The position numbers and the translations under genes were made by a program. Below the pieces are notes generated by a model. That model ran no database searches, was not told the DNA's origin, and worked only from the letters and a program-made list of their open reading frames with translations. Shown piece after piece: positions 33,896 to 45,607 of a DNA stretch of 64,000 bases. Origin of the DNA: Notolepis coatsorum (Eukaryota; Chordata; Actinopteri; Aulopiformes; Paralepididae); the NCBI GenBank assembly GCA_963971535.1, contig OZ020585.1:26323789-26387788 (forward strand), read 5' to 3'. Position 1 is the stretch's first letter. Each line of letters opens with the position of its first letter.

Positions 33896-33999
33896 TTAAG
33901 AAGAATTTTGATTGGAGGACTTTTACCAGAGTGCTATTTTACTACTTTTACTTAAGTAAAGGAACTGTGTACTTCTTCCACCACTGGCTATGACGTGAG

Positions 34000-35540
34000 C
34001 AAACATGATGAGCCAATCTGTCAGCTACAGCAGCATGGAGAGGATTGAATGGGGTGATTGAAGACTGGCAGTGACAGGTATATGTATTAGCAAGCGTTGG
34101 TTAACACCCACTGAGCTCCTCCAAAACAATCACCATGTGCTGTACCGTAGCAAGCAATGTCAGAGAGTAAGAACTGAAACAGCATAATACAGACAGGAAA
34201 AGAGAAACTAGGGAGAGCTTTATCCACTAATAAAACAAGTATTTCACAATCACTCATCAGTATCATCACTTATATTTACCCCCCATCATGTCGTTAGCAG
34301 ATCTGTTAGCGGGAAATTCTGTTGTATGGTACCGACTACCACAGTAACACTGAATCCTGCTATTGTTACTCATTTTGGATTATATGAGAAGACATGAAAT
34401 CACTTCAGTCTTGGCCAAAAAATATGTTGCTCGTTTCTGGATGGTCCTCCCTCTAATGAAAAGCTGAACGCTGCAAGGACACGAGAGAGGAAAGTGATGT
34501 ATCATGCTGGAGAAATTAAGAACATTTATATGACAATGCAACCTAATTAACTTCCTACCCTCGTGAAAACCCTGTCAGATGTTTGCCAATTTGGCAAGCT
34601 CATACAGTCTCAATATATATATATAAATAAAAAACATGTAAGAAAATCTCAAAAATGTTCAACTCACAGATGTTCTTTTCAAAGATTCCTTTTGTTCCAT
34701 TGCACTTTATTAGAGCGCCGAGTTCAGTGGGCAATTTTGTACAAAGCCCCTTAATTCGGAGAAGCACGGATATCTCTTGTGATTTGCCTGGCATTTAGTT
34801 GTACATTGCTGGTAGCAGAATTGTCATTCTGTGTCTTGATTGGTCAGCAGGCTCTTTTCCTGACACACACTCCAACGCAGAAAGTTGGACAATGTTCCAC
34901 TGTCAAACATCTCTGCCCAAAGTAAGTAAACTAACCGGTGCTATCTATTCCCTTAATAAATAATATTATATTATATTATTGTTGTCCCCATATTTCGTAG
35001 GCTCTACTATAAATAAGAACTGAGAATGAGTTGAAAAAAGTTAAATAATAAAAAGTTTCACGGCGTCACTGCCTTCTTGGTTATTCACTGTGTGTTCTGC
35101 TTCTGAAATTGATTATATATTGCTGTTAGAACAGTTAGATGCTGGCTGTCCAGGCCGTACGCATAGAATGCATATTTACAACCTCTCCTCTCCTCCCCTC
35201 TCTCCTCTCCTCTCCTCTCCTCTCTTCTCTTCTCTGCTCCACACCTACAAGTTCTGAGCACACTCTGGGTTTTAGCCACAGGGACCATTCAAAGAGAGAT
35301 GACAGGTGACAGATCCGGTATTTCCGAACCTACTCTGCGATTGGTTCTTGACAAGCGTGCAGTCGTTCAGTATTGACAAAGCCTACTTTGCTGGAACGAT
35401 TTATTTCGCACTATACAGTACAAGTATAAGTCTTTATTTGTCATCAGATTAACACGAGTCGCGAGACGTGTGTGTGTCATTTTGAGATCAGTCGCAAATC
35501 GCTTCCTGTTGAATGGATCAGACAGGGATCAGATGCCGAA
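34000..35540. other. No recognisable gene; CT-rich patch
   Basis: Unique-looking sequence with a (CCTCT)n-like patch at 35170-35236. No motif-bearing ORF. Confidence 0.4.
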
Positions 35541-35544
35541 CCAC

Positions 35545-35800
35545 GGCTGTTTTACACATGCCTCATTCGCCTTATAAGGAGATGGCGGGCGTGTCTGTAT
35601 GCAAATTAATTGAGCACGAACACGCATTTGAGTTTAAGAATGAGTGGGATTCATCATGCAAGACACCTGGGTAAGCACAGATTTGGACGTTAAGAACAGC
35701 TTGATGAATGTGGCGGTGGCTTTTCTTATTGTTCTCTTAACAGACGGGTAAGCAAGAATATAAGAAAAATAATAAGAGAGTATTGTTGAATGAGGCCCAA
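35545..35800. mobile_element. Copy of the CCTCATTCACC-end element
   Basis: Near-identical to 5438-5674 over the shared block (CTCATTCGCCTTATAAGG, GTTTAAGAATGAGTGGGATT, GCGGTGGCTTTTCTTATT, GAATGAGGCCCA). Confidence 0.75.
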
Positions 35801-36240
35801 TGAATGCAGCCATAAAGGTATGGTTTCCTTACACAGAAACGATAGTCTGTTTACTTTGCTGATAACTCACTAAATCACTGCATAACTAATAAATGTTCAA
35901 ACAAGCTTAATTTTTGGTTATTTCTGATACACCCAATTCAAAGTTATAGCCTCATTTTCTTTCAAACTAATTTGTTCGCAGATGTCCGGATATGGTACAG
36001 TTATAAGGCACTTGAGGCAGAGCTGTTTTGCAGGCAGAGGCAGCTCTGCGTAGGAGTGTGTTCCTGACACTACCAAAATGAAAATATGAAAATAACCCAA
36101 CACTTACAATGAGGCAAATGTTAATATGAAAGAAACAAAACACGGAGTCATCACTTGTAAACATGCACCTTTACATAATAATTTCACTGAGAATGTACTG
36201 GAAAGATTATCTCACAATAATGTACAATAAATCTTTTTTT
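35801..36240. other. No recognisable gene
   Basis: AT-rich, no motif-bearing ORF. Confidence 0.35.
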
Positions 36241-36244
36241 CCTT

Positions 36245-36660
36245 TTTGGCATTTTCACCCATCCCCCAATTTAGTTGTTATGCCAATTCCCTTCCTGGTC
36301 GTTGCGGGAGGGTGTCCCCGTCAGTCTGGGGAGGGTGTAGAACTACCACACGTCTCCTCCGATACACGTGGAGACGCCAGCCGCTTATTTTCACCTGACA
36401 GCTAGGAGTTTCACTGGGAGAGTGTAACACGTGCAGAAGTTCACGCTTTCTCCCCCAGATCCCCTCCCTGCTGAACAGGCCCAGACTGACCAGTAGGAGT
36501 CGCTGTTGCAATGATCAGGACTCCTTCCCCACCCGCTTCCCACCTGCAAACACTGCCAATTGTGTTCGTAGGCACGACAAAGCTGGAGGTACCGCTCCCG
36601 GGAATTGAACCCCAGGGTCTCTGCTGTGGTCCTTAGACTTCTATATTACCCAGCCGCACA
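36245..36660 (-). mobile_element. SINE family 1, diverged copy
   Basis: On the minus strand: GTGCGGCTGGGTAATATAG head, B-box GGGGTTCAATTCCCGGGAGC, then AACACAATTGGCAGTGTTTG, GGGTGGGAAGCGGGTGGGG-like and CAGCGACTCCTACTGGTCAG, in the same order as 6126-6616. Confidence 0.7.
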
Positions 36661-36883
36661 GTTTTGTTTTTTTAGCAAAGGAGAAAACAATTCAACATGT
36701 CATCACACATATCCCAGCTGTTTTACATTCTCAGCCTTTGATTCCTGAGCATGAAGATGATTCATTGCAGTAAAAAATAACAATATTACTTCTCAACAAG
36801 GCCCTCTATTACTATAGATAGCTTTAGACCAAATTAGATTTTGAAAGGTACTCTTTTGTTAGTTGTCCAGCATGATTGTGTAT

Positions 36884-36885
<2 letters not shown>

Positions 36886-36970
<85 letters not shown>
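36886..36970. repeat. (TG)n microsatellite
   Basis: About 85 bp of TG repeat. Confidence 0.97.
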
Positions 36971-36972
<2 letters not shown>

Positions 36973-36974
36973 AG

Positions 36975-37680
36975 TTTAATGTGTACAGGTATGTATGCGT
37001 GCACGCCAGCAAGCATCTATGTACAGTATGCATGTTGACAAAATAATGTATATATGAATGTGTGTGTATAGGCTACATACTGTATTTCTCTGTGAATACA
37101 TCTCCGCTCCATATTTAGATTGTGCAAATAGCATCATTGTACAGTGTCCTCCCCTGCTTCCTTACATATACTACAGGGTCCATCCAACAGCTCACTTGAT
37201 AAACAGCATGTCCTTGGGATTTATAGTTATACAATAACTGCCAAGATTGACCTCACTCCATTTTGGAGTGACATTAAACAAGAGTTCCAAACAAAAGAAG
37301 GAAAAGATAATTATGCCTCCAAACGGTCACCCGCAAAGATTGTCAAGACCTCAGAAACAACAGGCTGCCCTCTTCTCAGCGGTACTACCACACCTCCAGC
37401 GGAGTCTTTGGAAAGGGAATGTGTGGTAAAATGTCACCTGTGTCAAACCCACTGATGGAACGAATACATCTATTACTACTGCGTGTAAATAAGAACAGTG
37501 TATTTGAAAAGAACAGCAGGTAACTGTCTTGTAAGATAAGGTTCATATAGTGTTCACAAGTGCTTCAGATCAGAGTAGACAGCTCAGGTTCATTATTTTC
37601 CAAAGCTGTTAAGATGACGGGTAGGTTTGACACTGACTGATCGTTCATCGTGTTCTTGCAATATGGTAGATTCCATGATA
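36975..37680. other. No recognisable gene
   Basis: Unique-looking; the 103-codon ORF at 37144-37455 has no recognised motif. Confidence 0.35.
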
Positions 37681-37682
37681 AA

Positions 37683-37810
37683 AATGATAAAAATGGGGGA
37701 CCCCGATGTAAACAAGACGAAAGTCTTTTTCTGGTCTGCATCCTCTTAGCAGTTTGTTTTGTATTGAGCCGTACTGAATTGTACCCATTCTGCAATCTGT
37801 TAATAAAGTT

Positions 37811-37880
<70 letters not shown>
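37683..37880 (+). mobile_element. LINE family A 3' end with long (CAAT)n tail
   Basis: GGGGGACCCCGATGTAAAC, AAGACGAAAGTC, TACCCATTCTGCAATCTG, TTAATAAAGTTTTCAATC, then about 65 bp of CAAT repeat grown from the element's own tail. Confidence 0.9.
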
Positions 37881-38064
37881 GCAATACAGTAGTTGATGCT
37901 TCCAATGCAGTCATCCCCCCCAGTGTGAGATTACTGCGGGTTTGTGTTTGGTGACATCCTTGGGTTATGATCTGCAGGTTGCTCATCTGTTGCACAAGGA
38001 GCTACAAAACATGAGCTATAAAGTCTCAGCAAAATGTTTTCTTCTGAGAATTAGGTAGTAGAGT

Positions 38065-40418
38065 TCACAGAGTGAGGGACACGTATGTGATCTCTGCACT
38101 GTTGTACTCATATCTCCCGCTCCATAGTTCCACACTGGAGCTCCTATGCAGTGGTCGTGGTTCCTGGTGCCTCCTCTGCCACCTGTGCCACAGAGAGCCC
38201 CGCTCAAACGACGACCTCTCTGAGCTGCCGGGGGCATCTTCTCCCAGCAAATCCCCATAGTCCTCAGATACACCCATCACAGGCGCCTCCATGGGTGTTA
38301 AGTCAGACGGGGGTGTGTCTTCTGTATCAGGTGGCGATGGATCTAAGACTAGTGGACCCTGATCTGAGTTGGCCTCAGGTTCCTGGTCGGCGGGTCCGAT
38401 GTCTGTATCTAATGAACCCCCTGGGTCAGGAGACACGGGACTGGGAGGAGATATAGTGACTATCACCGGTGGTACCGGGTCTTCATAACACTTGGTGGCT
38501 ACATCCTGAGGCATGTGAGCTAGGCGATACTCCATAGCCGGATCCAGACAAACAGATTCTGCTGACTGTAAAGGAGCCCCAGGGCTCACAGTGGCTGGGT
38601 CCATGGTGGGTTGGGGTGAACCTGGAGAGTCCGGTCGGTAGAGGGGCGAATTAGAGTCAAAACTCAGGTCCATCGGCTCCGGTTCAGGATCCATAAACAC
38701 AGAGTCAAGATCATCTTGGTCAAAGGAGGTCAGCATAACTATGTCAAAGTGAACCAGATCAGCATGAAATATAGGGCGTGAGTCAAGTGGTTCAGGAAGG
38801 GGGGGCCACTCTGGCTCCTGGGACTGTGTTTCAACGGTGATGGCAGGATCTGGCTGAGGGTGTACTGGATCAGAGAGGTAGGTTGAATCTAGGGCTCCTG
38901 GATCAGGAAGGGGGTCAAAAGAATAATCTGGAGGGAACTCCAGATCATCTACAAGTGAATAAAGGTCATCCGGACTTCCTGGGGAGTCTGAGTCAATGTA
39001 CACCGACACCACGATAGATGGACATTGGGTATCTGGCTCTAACATATGTGCCATAACAGTATCAAGATCAAATGGACAGATGGCGACTGGCTCTTGGTGA
39101 ATGCGTTCAGCGGAACACACAATGGGCGAGTCCAGTGGTTTTGAGTGTGAATCTGTTTGGGGCAGAAGGTCTGAATCTTCTGGATATGGTGAACAAACAA
39201 AAGGTGGGTCTGAAGACACTGGATCTGGCTTGTCCACAGTGATGGCTTCCTGAAACTCTGAATCAGATGTCACGTCATCATCCTGTTCATCTGGGGAGGA
39301 TACAGTCACCACAGGAAGTGGATATGGTAGGTGTATCGTATCGCTATCAAGTGACTCAGGGTCTGGGGTTGCCATGTCAGCTGGGAGAGATGGCTCAGTG
39401 TCTAACTGGTGCTCATTAGCAGGGTCTACAGAGACTAGGTGTGGAGAGAATATAGTGTCTGGTTCAACTGGCTCGGAAACGTGATGGCTCTCAATGGCTG
39501 CTTCCATTGAACGTGACGCTGCTGAAAGCATGGCAACTGGTTCAGTAATGAACACGTCGGGTGGGTTCACATCATCCCAGTCTGGCAGCTCTGGTGATTG
39601 GAAAGTTGGCAAGTGTACTGGTTCTGGTTTGATGGTTTTAACAGAGGCCGGAAGTATTGGATCTAGATACATCGGTATGGCACTCTCCACATACATTGAC
39701 CGTGGATTGCGGAGAATGCTGGGGTCCATAGAGAGTTGCTTTGGAAGATGTCTGCGGGCCCCCGTGTTCTTGTGCTCCTCCTCCTTCTCCTCTGGACAAT
39801 TAACAGCGGCGTCAGCGGTGCTCTGCCGGACCAGGTGCTTGCTCCTGGCCTGGGTCCCCACAGACACTTTGGATACCTGGGACCTCTTCTCTCGAGCCCC
39901 TCCAGTGCCTCTCTCCGTCCCGGAGCCTCCGAGCCCCCCTGCCCCAACCCCTGCTCCTACCCCTCCGGCAGTTCCGACTGCTGTGGTCGCACCTTGGGGA
40001 GACCAGGTGTTATAATGTTGCGTGAAAGTGTTGAAGTTACTGTTGAAGGCGCGGAGCTCCGTACACAGGTCCCTCCTCAGATCAGCCAGCTCACGACGCA
40101 TGGCTGAGACCTCTTCCTTCCACTGCATGCTGATGGCCGCGGCCAGGGTGGCTGAATCTTTGATACTGGCCTGGATAGCCTTGGGCGAGGTGTGTTCCGG
40201 GCCGTGAACACTAGGCCTACGGGGCCTGAAGAGGCTGGGTGAGACGGGTGGTCCGGACAGAGGTTTGGCTGTAGTGCCGATACTATCTCGTTGGTAAAGC
40301 CTGTCTCCTCTGATGGGGCAGCCTAGGTCATCGTGAGCCATGGGGACCGTGTCTGCCAGATCCTCGCGGACACTTGCCCGGTCAGGCAAACAAGTGTCTT
40401 CCTGCACATAATTTCCGT
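38065..40418 (-). CDS. Large unrecognised coding exon (about 783 codons) with stop; possible dlgap2 3' exon or separate gene
   Basis: Minus-strand frame open for nearly 2.4 kb, far longer than chance and without repeat character. The exon start is set by a good acceptor (TTTGTCTTCCAG before ACGGAAATTATG, boundary at 40418); no start codon is needed. The first two bases complete a codon left by a phase-1 donor, which is the phase of the dlgap2 exon at 42396-42609. Visible parts, in residues of the open frame: basic/proline-rich 64-95; coiled coil about 112-138 (MQWKEEVSAMRRELADLRRD); Gly-rich 160-190; then some 550 residues very rich in Asp, Pro, Ser and Glu with many DP/SP pairs (DSDSPGSPDD, DPGALDS), probably disordered; C-terminal segment with HRSSSVELWSGRYEY before the stop. 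I do not recognise the family. It does not resemble the known DLGAP proline-rich segment or GKAP domain. Confidence 0.65.
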
Positions 40419-42059
40419 CTGGAAGACAAATGTAAATACGGATCTGTATTATGGCCAAAGGTGTGAGCAGCTGGAGAGAATGTGCTTTTAAGCAGCAACA
40501 TCAAGCCATGCACTGAATAAGGAAATGCTATGAGTCAAAATAAGACAGGTGATCCTTCTAAGGTTATTACTACCCCACTGTGTATTCATCTTGATAAATG
40601 TGTTTTCTCAAACCACAGAGAACAATAAGGATCTTTGAAACCAATTAATTAGTGAGCACGTGTTGGTAACCAACACCACACAGAGAAATAATTCCCATTT
40701 TGACTCATTTGTGATAATGGTTTACACTGCCTTCTCAATCTTAAGTTTGTAGCATGCATTCTTCACATCTTTTCAATGCACAAAGCTGAATTCCAACAGC
40801 TTCTAAAGAAGACACATCACAGGAAAATGGACAATACCACAAGTGAATGAGGTATATAACAACAGCCCTGGCGTGCATGCTTTCTCATCTTCCACTTGGC
40901 GGTAAAACAAATGTGTTACTTTGTGCAATGAAAAGAGGCAAAGATGAGCAAAGCTTCAAGAAAACTTCTCCCCCTGTTAACCAGGAAGTAGAGTATGAAC
41001 CCTATTGAAAATGTGAGGTCCGGTCGTTTTTGACCCGTCAATCTGAAAAGCGCTGATTGCGCCTCTTTCGTATTGTGTGGGGGAAACCCCTCTATCTCAT
41101 CCCCACATTTGTGTTCTGAAGACGCAAACATATTAGCTTGAGTACATTGAGAAAGCAGTGTAAGCGGCGTATACATTGGATATAAATCTGTCAACAAGCA
41201 CATGTCTCCAGATGGCCACACCTCTAACCCTGCCTAGGACAGATTACATTAAATCGTGATGGATCTACTGTGGGAATCGTTGGGAATCCATTTTGAATTC
41301 TTTTTTTCCCGGACACTTCCAACTCTTGCTTCTTTTCTTCCCAAATTCTTCATCTGTACGCATCCTCTGTGAATCCAGCAGACATTATGGGAATAGTTGA
41401 AACTACCAGCAGCTTACAATAAATAACCAGGGGTGATTATCAGCAGTGTTTGCGTGTGCCAGTACTTTTGGATTCATTTGTCGGACCGTGGGGGAGAAAC
41501 ACTTGCAAGGGTACGCTGTGACAGTACAGTGCTTTCATCGCTGTCAAAGCTCAGTTTGTCAGGAAGGACTTTAAGGTTTGTCCATTTCACAATTGCTCTG
41601 TCCATATGTCCGTCAAACTGTGAGAACATTCACATTGGCCGTCGCGTGGCATCATGAAACAAGGTAATGTACCCTCCCCCCAAAAAACAAACGAAACAAA
41701 AAAAACACTCATTCATTAATCTGATCTGAAAAATTGACAAAATGTCCCTCCATGTTTTTTCAATAGGGTTCATTGCTTTACTCTCTGATGCATCCGATGA
41801 ATGAGCAGATGAAGAACTGTATCCAAAATACAGTATGATGAACTCACAAACTGCTGCTACAATACTCAGAGGGTCTACTAGAAACAATGGAAAACAGACA
41901 CGAGTTCATGCAGGAGATATGGAGCCATTTCACATTAGAATGGTGCAGTCTCACAATGGTGTGTCACATTTACACTAACTGATCTATGTCTTAACAATTA
42001 CTGCAAATGTCAATAGAACGTGTAAGCTTTTAAGGCCAATTTTCTTTCTTGTTTTGCAC
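40419..42059. other. Intron-like sequence, no gene recognised
   Basis: Lies between the large exon and the MITE. A 20-base pyrimidine-rich acceptor tract directly abuts the exon. No dlgap2-like PPPVPPR motif was seen in any minus-strand frame. Confidence 0.5.
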
Positions 42060-42063
42060 TTAA

Positions 42064-42305
42064 AGGGGTGCTTCACCAAAAAACTGCTGATTTATTTTGC
42101 ACATAATCGAAAAGCTCTAAACTGTTTTGCACACATTGATTTACTTTGACAGATACTGACCGGTGATGAGCGGTGATGGTGGCCACATTCAAAGCCAGTT
42201 ACTCTCAATAACTAAACGAACGTGTGCAAAACCGATTGGAGTTCTTTGACGTGTGTGCAATCACGTGAAAAATTATTGGGCATTGTTTTCCGGCAAAGCG
42301 CCCCT
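42064..42305. mobile_element. piggyBac-like MITE (AGGGGYGCTT ends)
   Basis: 242 bp, ends AGGGGTGCTTCACC and (inverted) AGGGGCGCTTTGCC, flanked by TTAA (42060-42063, 42306-42309). It lies 90 bp downstream of the dlgap2 exon donor. Confidence 0.82.
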
Positions 42306-42395
42306 TTAAGATAAGCTAGCAGCATCGTCAGAACGCTGCATGACACATCATAATGTATTGTAGTGTTAAAGCATGTCTGTCCAGCCTGTCTTTAC

Positions 42396-42609
42396 CTGTG
42401 GTGGACCTGATGGTGGAGGTGACAGTGGAGGAGGCCATGGAGGGGATGCAGTCGTCATCCTGGGAGTAGCCGGCCTGGATGGCCCGCAGGTAGCTGTGGC
42501 TCCTGGTCCGGAAGCACCCGGGGAGGTCCAGGGCTTCCATGGCCTGGGACTCCAGCTCGCCGAACACGGACTCACACACGGACTCAAACTGCCCATTTGT
42601 CTCACTCAC
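42396..42609 (-). CDS. dlgap2: dlgap2 internal exon (disks large-associated protein 2-like)
   Basis: 214-nt exon: acceptor TGTTGTTTGTGGCAG at 42610 upward, donor GTAAAG at 42395 downward. It encodes VSETNGQFESVCESVFGELE, then SQAMEALDLPGCFRTR, SHSYLRAIQAGYSQDDDC and a Ser/Thr-rich end. NGQFESVCESVF and DLPGCFRTRSHSYLRAIQAG are hallmarks of DLGAP/SAPAP/GKAP scaffolds; the wording is closest to DLGAP2. DLGAP proteins link PSD-95 guanylate-kinase domains to SHANK in the postsynaptic density; the SYLRAIQAGYSQ unit fits the GK-binding repeat class, where a phosphorylated Ser contacts the GK domain. It starts in phase 0, in frame with 45442-45601, and ends in phase 1. The paralogue (2a or 2b) cannot be told. 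Confidence 0.88.
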
Positions 42610-42721
42610 CTGCCACAAACAACAGCCAGGGCATCAGTTCCCCCTCATTCTGTAAAAGTCAGGTTATTTTTGCTTTACTGGGAGAAATACATTTATTAGG
42701 TGGCCACAAAGACTGACAATG

Positions 42722-42837
<116 letters not shown>

Positions 42838-42839
42838 GG

Positions 42840-43608
42840 GAAAACAAAAACAGGCTCGGAAACTATCCAATTAAAGGGAGTGCAAAATGTTCCAGCAGGC
42901 AATTTATGCAGAGGAGTTAACAAAATTATGTGTTTATGACCTAAATGTCAGAATATTTGCGAGTCTTGCCTGGAAATGTCTTTTGTGGCTTTTCCACACA
43001 GCACAAGGCATTTAAGCTGTATTGTAATTTGCCGCATAGCCCATGGTCTAAACGTCACACAAGGTGAATTTGTACAGGTTTACGGTCATGTTATACAGCC
43101 ATGTACAATATGAACACCCTGGATGTTTACTGATCACCACAATAGCTATTGCCGCAGACCTTGAACTCTATCTCGTGATTCCTGAGGTATTTATGCTGTG
43201 ATACCCGAGATGTCAAACTCGATAGAAATGTTCTACTGGGTAGAGGTGGTTTGATAGGAATCTCCCTATTCCAATTGAGCAATCTTGAGAATCAAATATA
43301 CCAATCCTGTTGTATTGCTAGATGCATTATCTCGTAGTGACGTTAGCAAGGTACGCCACTGAGGCAGTGACAGAGACTGGGAATTATAGGAGTGATGTTG
43401 AGCCTTCAAGATGCTGAAACAAATCAATACAGCTCTCTCGGGAGGGAGATCAAAATCTCAAATGACACCAGCTCCATTAGTATCATGTACAAGGAATATC
43501 TGTAAAATATGACATAATCATAGGAACATGATAGATAGATGATTTTAAATTATAGCACGTTTGAGCAAGGATCATGGGATTCTTCATCACAACATATATG
43601 TTCTTACT
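42840..43608. other. Intronic sequence, no gene recognised
   Basis: Unique-looking sequence between the microsatellite and the L2 insertion. Confidence 0.4.
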
Positions 43609-43612
43609 GTCA

Positions 43613-44940
43613 TAGGCAACTACCGTCCTGTCTCTCTTCTCTCCTTCCTTTCTAAAACACTTGAACGTGCTGTATCCAACCAACTTACTACTTATCTCTT
43701 ACAGAATGACCTCCTAGACCCTAATCAGTCAGGCTTCAGGACTGGTCACTCCACAGAGACAGCCCTCATTGCGGTCACAGAGGCACTTCACTTAGCAAAA
43801 GCGAAAGGCCTCTCCTCTGTCCTGATTCTCCTAGATCTATCTGCAGCCTTCGACACAGTCAACCACCAGATCCTCCTTGCGGCCCTCGCAGGAATGGGAG
43901 TGGCTGGCTCTGCGCTGACATGGCTGTCATCATACCTCAATGACCGCTCCTACCAAGTGTCATGGAGAGGGACCCTGTCGGCCACCCGCCCCCTGCGGAC
44001 GGGTGTCCCCCAGGGCTCGGTTTTAGGACCCCTTCTCTTCTCCCTCTACACTAAATCACTGGGTAACATTATCACGTCTCATGGCTTCTCCTACCATTGT
44101 TATGCCGACGATACTCAACTCTTCCTCTCCTTCCCTCCCTCAGATATCCACGTCTCTGTGCGGATCTCGGCCTGTCTGTCCGACATCTCAGCCTGGATGA
44201 CGTCCAACCACCTCAAACTGAACCTAAGCAAAACAGAATTGCTCCACCTGCCGGCCAAATCCTCCCCCCTAACCGACCTTTCAATCACAGTCGAGAATGC
44301 AGCTGTGACTGCGTCCCCGACCGCCAAGAACCTTGGTGTTGTCCTCGACGACCAGTTGAACTTCTCTGCTCACATCGCAGCGACGACCAGAACCTGCCGA
44401 TTCCTCCTGAGCAACGTCAGAAGGATACGCCCCTTCCTGACAAAAGAAGCCACCCAACTCCTCGTCCAATCAACAGTCATCTCCCGCCTCGACTACTGCA
44501 ATGCACTGCTCGCTGGCCTCCCGGCCACTGCCACTAAGCCTCTTCAACTCATTCAGAACGCAGCGGCCCGCCTGATCTCAAACCTACCGAAGTCGGCCCA
44601 TGTCACCCCACTTCTTAGGGACCTGCACTGGCTCCCCATTGCTGCACGAATCCGCTTCAAGGCCCTCGACCTAGCATACCGTGCGGCAAAGGGAACCGCT
44701 CCCGCCTACCTCCGGTCAATGGTCTCTAACTACACACCCTCAAGACCCCTACGCTCTGCATCTTCTGGCCGCCTCAGACCTACTCCTATCCAAGCTCCGG
44801 GAGGGTCATCAAAGAGAAGTCGCCTATTCTCAGTCCTTGCCCCACAATGGTGGAATGAACTACCCACCCCAGTTAGGACAGCCGAATCACGTCCAATCTT
44901 TCGCCGTCGACTAAAGACGCACTTCTTCAACCATTATCTG

Positions 44941-44976
<36 letters not shown>

Positions 44977-45163
44977 AACCCTAACTAACCGTACTGTCAT
45001 GCACTTGTCCTAATAAACTAACCTACACTGTAGCACTCAACACTTTGATGAACATTGTTGCTCAGCTGATAGAGTTGTGCCCTTCCTGATGGCTTGTCGT
45101 ACAGAACTTGTAAGTCGCTTTGGATAAAAGCGTCAGCTAAATGACTAAATGTAAATGTAAATG
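43613..45163 (+). mobile_element. L2 LINE, 5'-truncated, long intact RT-domain ORF, antisense in dlgap2 intron
   Basis: A frame open to the stop at 44944-44946 begins at the RT finger NYRPVSLLSFLSKTLERAV. It continues with QSGFRTGHSTETAL, LDLSAAFDTVNH (motif A), TGVPQGSVLGPLLFSLY (motif B), the catalytic YADD in CYADDTQLF (about 44098-44112), LNLSKTELL and a C-terminus PQWWNELPTPVRTAESRPIF. After the stop come about 29 A, then the diagnostic L2 3' end (GTCGCTTTGGATAAAAGCGT, CTAAATGACTAAATGTAAAT). The endonuclease is absent, so it cannot move alone, but no frameshift is seen, which suggests a fairly young copy. It sits antisense to dlgap2. Confidence 0.93.
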
Positions 45164-45441
45164 TACTCTTATTATTGATAACTGGAAAATACCTACGACC
45201 ACATTGCCATCATTTGTATGTCAGAAGTATGATTTTAACATGTAGGGTTTAAAAATAAAGGCAAGCGATTGATATACGCCAATTCTCACACTGCTACAAT
45301 TTAGTTAAATCTCAGCGTAGTATACAGTACGTGTAACACACTCGTAGAGCACCCTGTGGTGTTCGTAGAGCACCGGCGCTCTCCCTCTCACGTGTGTCTC
45401 CGACGTTCCGACTGAACGTGGCTGTCGCGGCCCAGACTCAC
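45164..45441. other. Intronic sequence
   Basis: Less than 300 bp between the L2 end and the dlgap2 donor; nothing else identified. Confidence 0.4.
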
Positions 45442-45601
45442 CTGGCTCACTTGGCTCACGCAGCTGGCCTGGCTGAGGGTGCTGACCGCGCGCATGTAGC
45501 TCTGGTTCCTGGAGCGGAACTTGGGGGAGTTGTAGTTGGCAGAGGGATCCAGGGCGATGCCAGGGTGCATGTCTCTGGTGGCCTGCAGGTGGTAGCTCTG
45601 A
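45442..45601 (-). CDS. dlgap2: dlgap2 internal exon
   Basis: 160-nt exon: acceptor GTTCAG (45602-45607), donor GTGAGT (45441 downward). Its first base completes a Ser codon begun in the previous exon; 53 codons follow and it ends in phase 0. It encodes QSYHLQATRDMHPGIALD, then PSANYNSPKFRSRNQSYMRA and VSTLSQASCVSQVSQ. SPKFRSRN(E/Q)SYMRA is a signature of DLGAP1/2, and the DPSANYN and SQASCVSQVS wording points to DLGAP2. SYMRAVSTLSQ is a GK-binding-repeat-like unit, the upstream partner of the SYLRAIQAG unit in the next exon. The pyrimidine tract of the acceptor is a CT microsatellite (45609-45661 on the plus strand as GA). Confidence 0.92.
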
Positions 45602-45604
45602 CTG

Positions 45605-45607
<3 letters not shown>

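Larger units (their letters stand above)
29708..33986. mobile_element. hAT-like element (CAGTGGTGG ends) expanded by nested insertions
   Basis: Left end CAGTGGTGGGAAGTATCTTT, right end (inverted) CAGTGGTGGAAGAAGTACAC, flanked by GCTATGAT (29700-29707) and GCTATGAC (33987-33994). Once the nested elements 29896-32802 and 32957-33895 are removed, only about 430 bp of original element remain, a normal MITE size. No transposase. Confidence 0.88.

Noticed and set aside
38072-40207. Plus-strand ORFs of up to 173 codons opposite the large minus-strand exon
   Set aside because: They are shadows of the 2.35-kb minus-strand frame; they are short, overlap each other and lack motifs.
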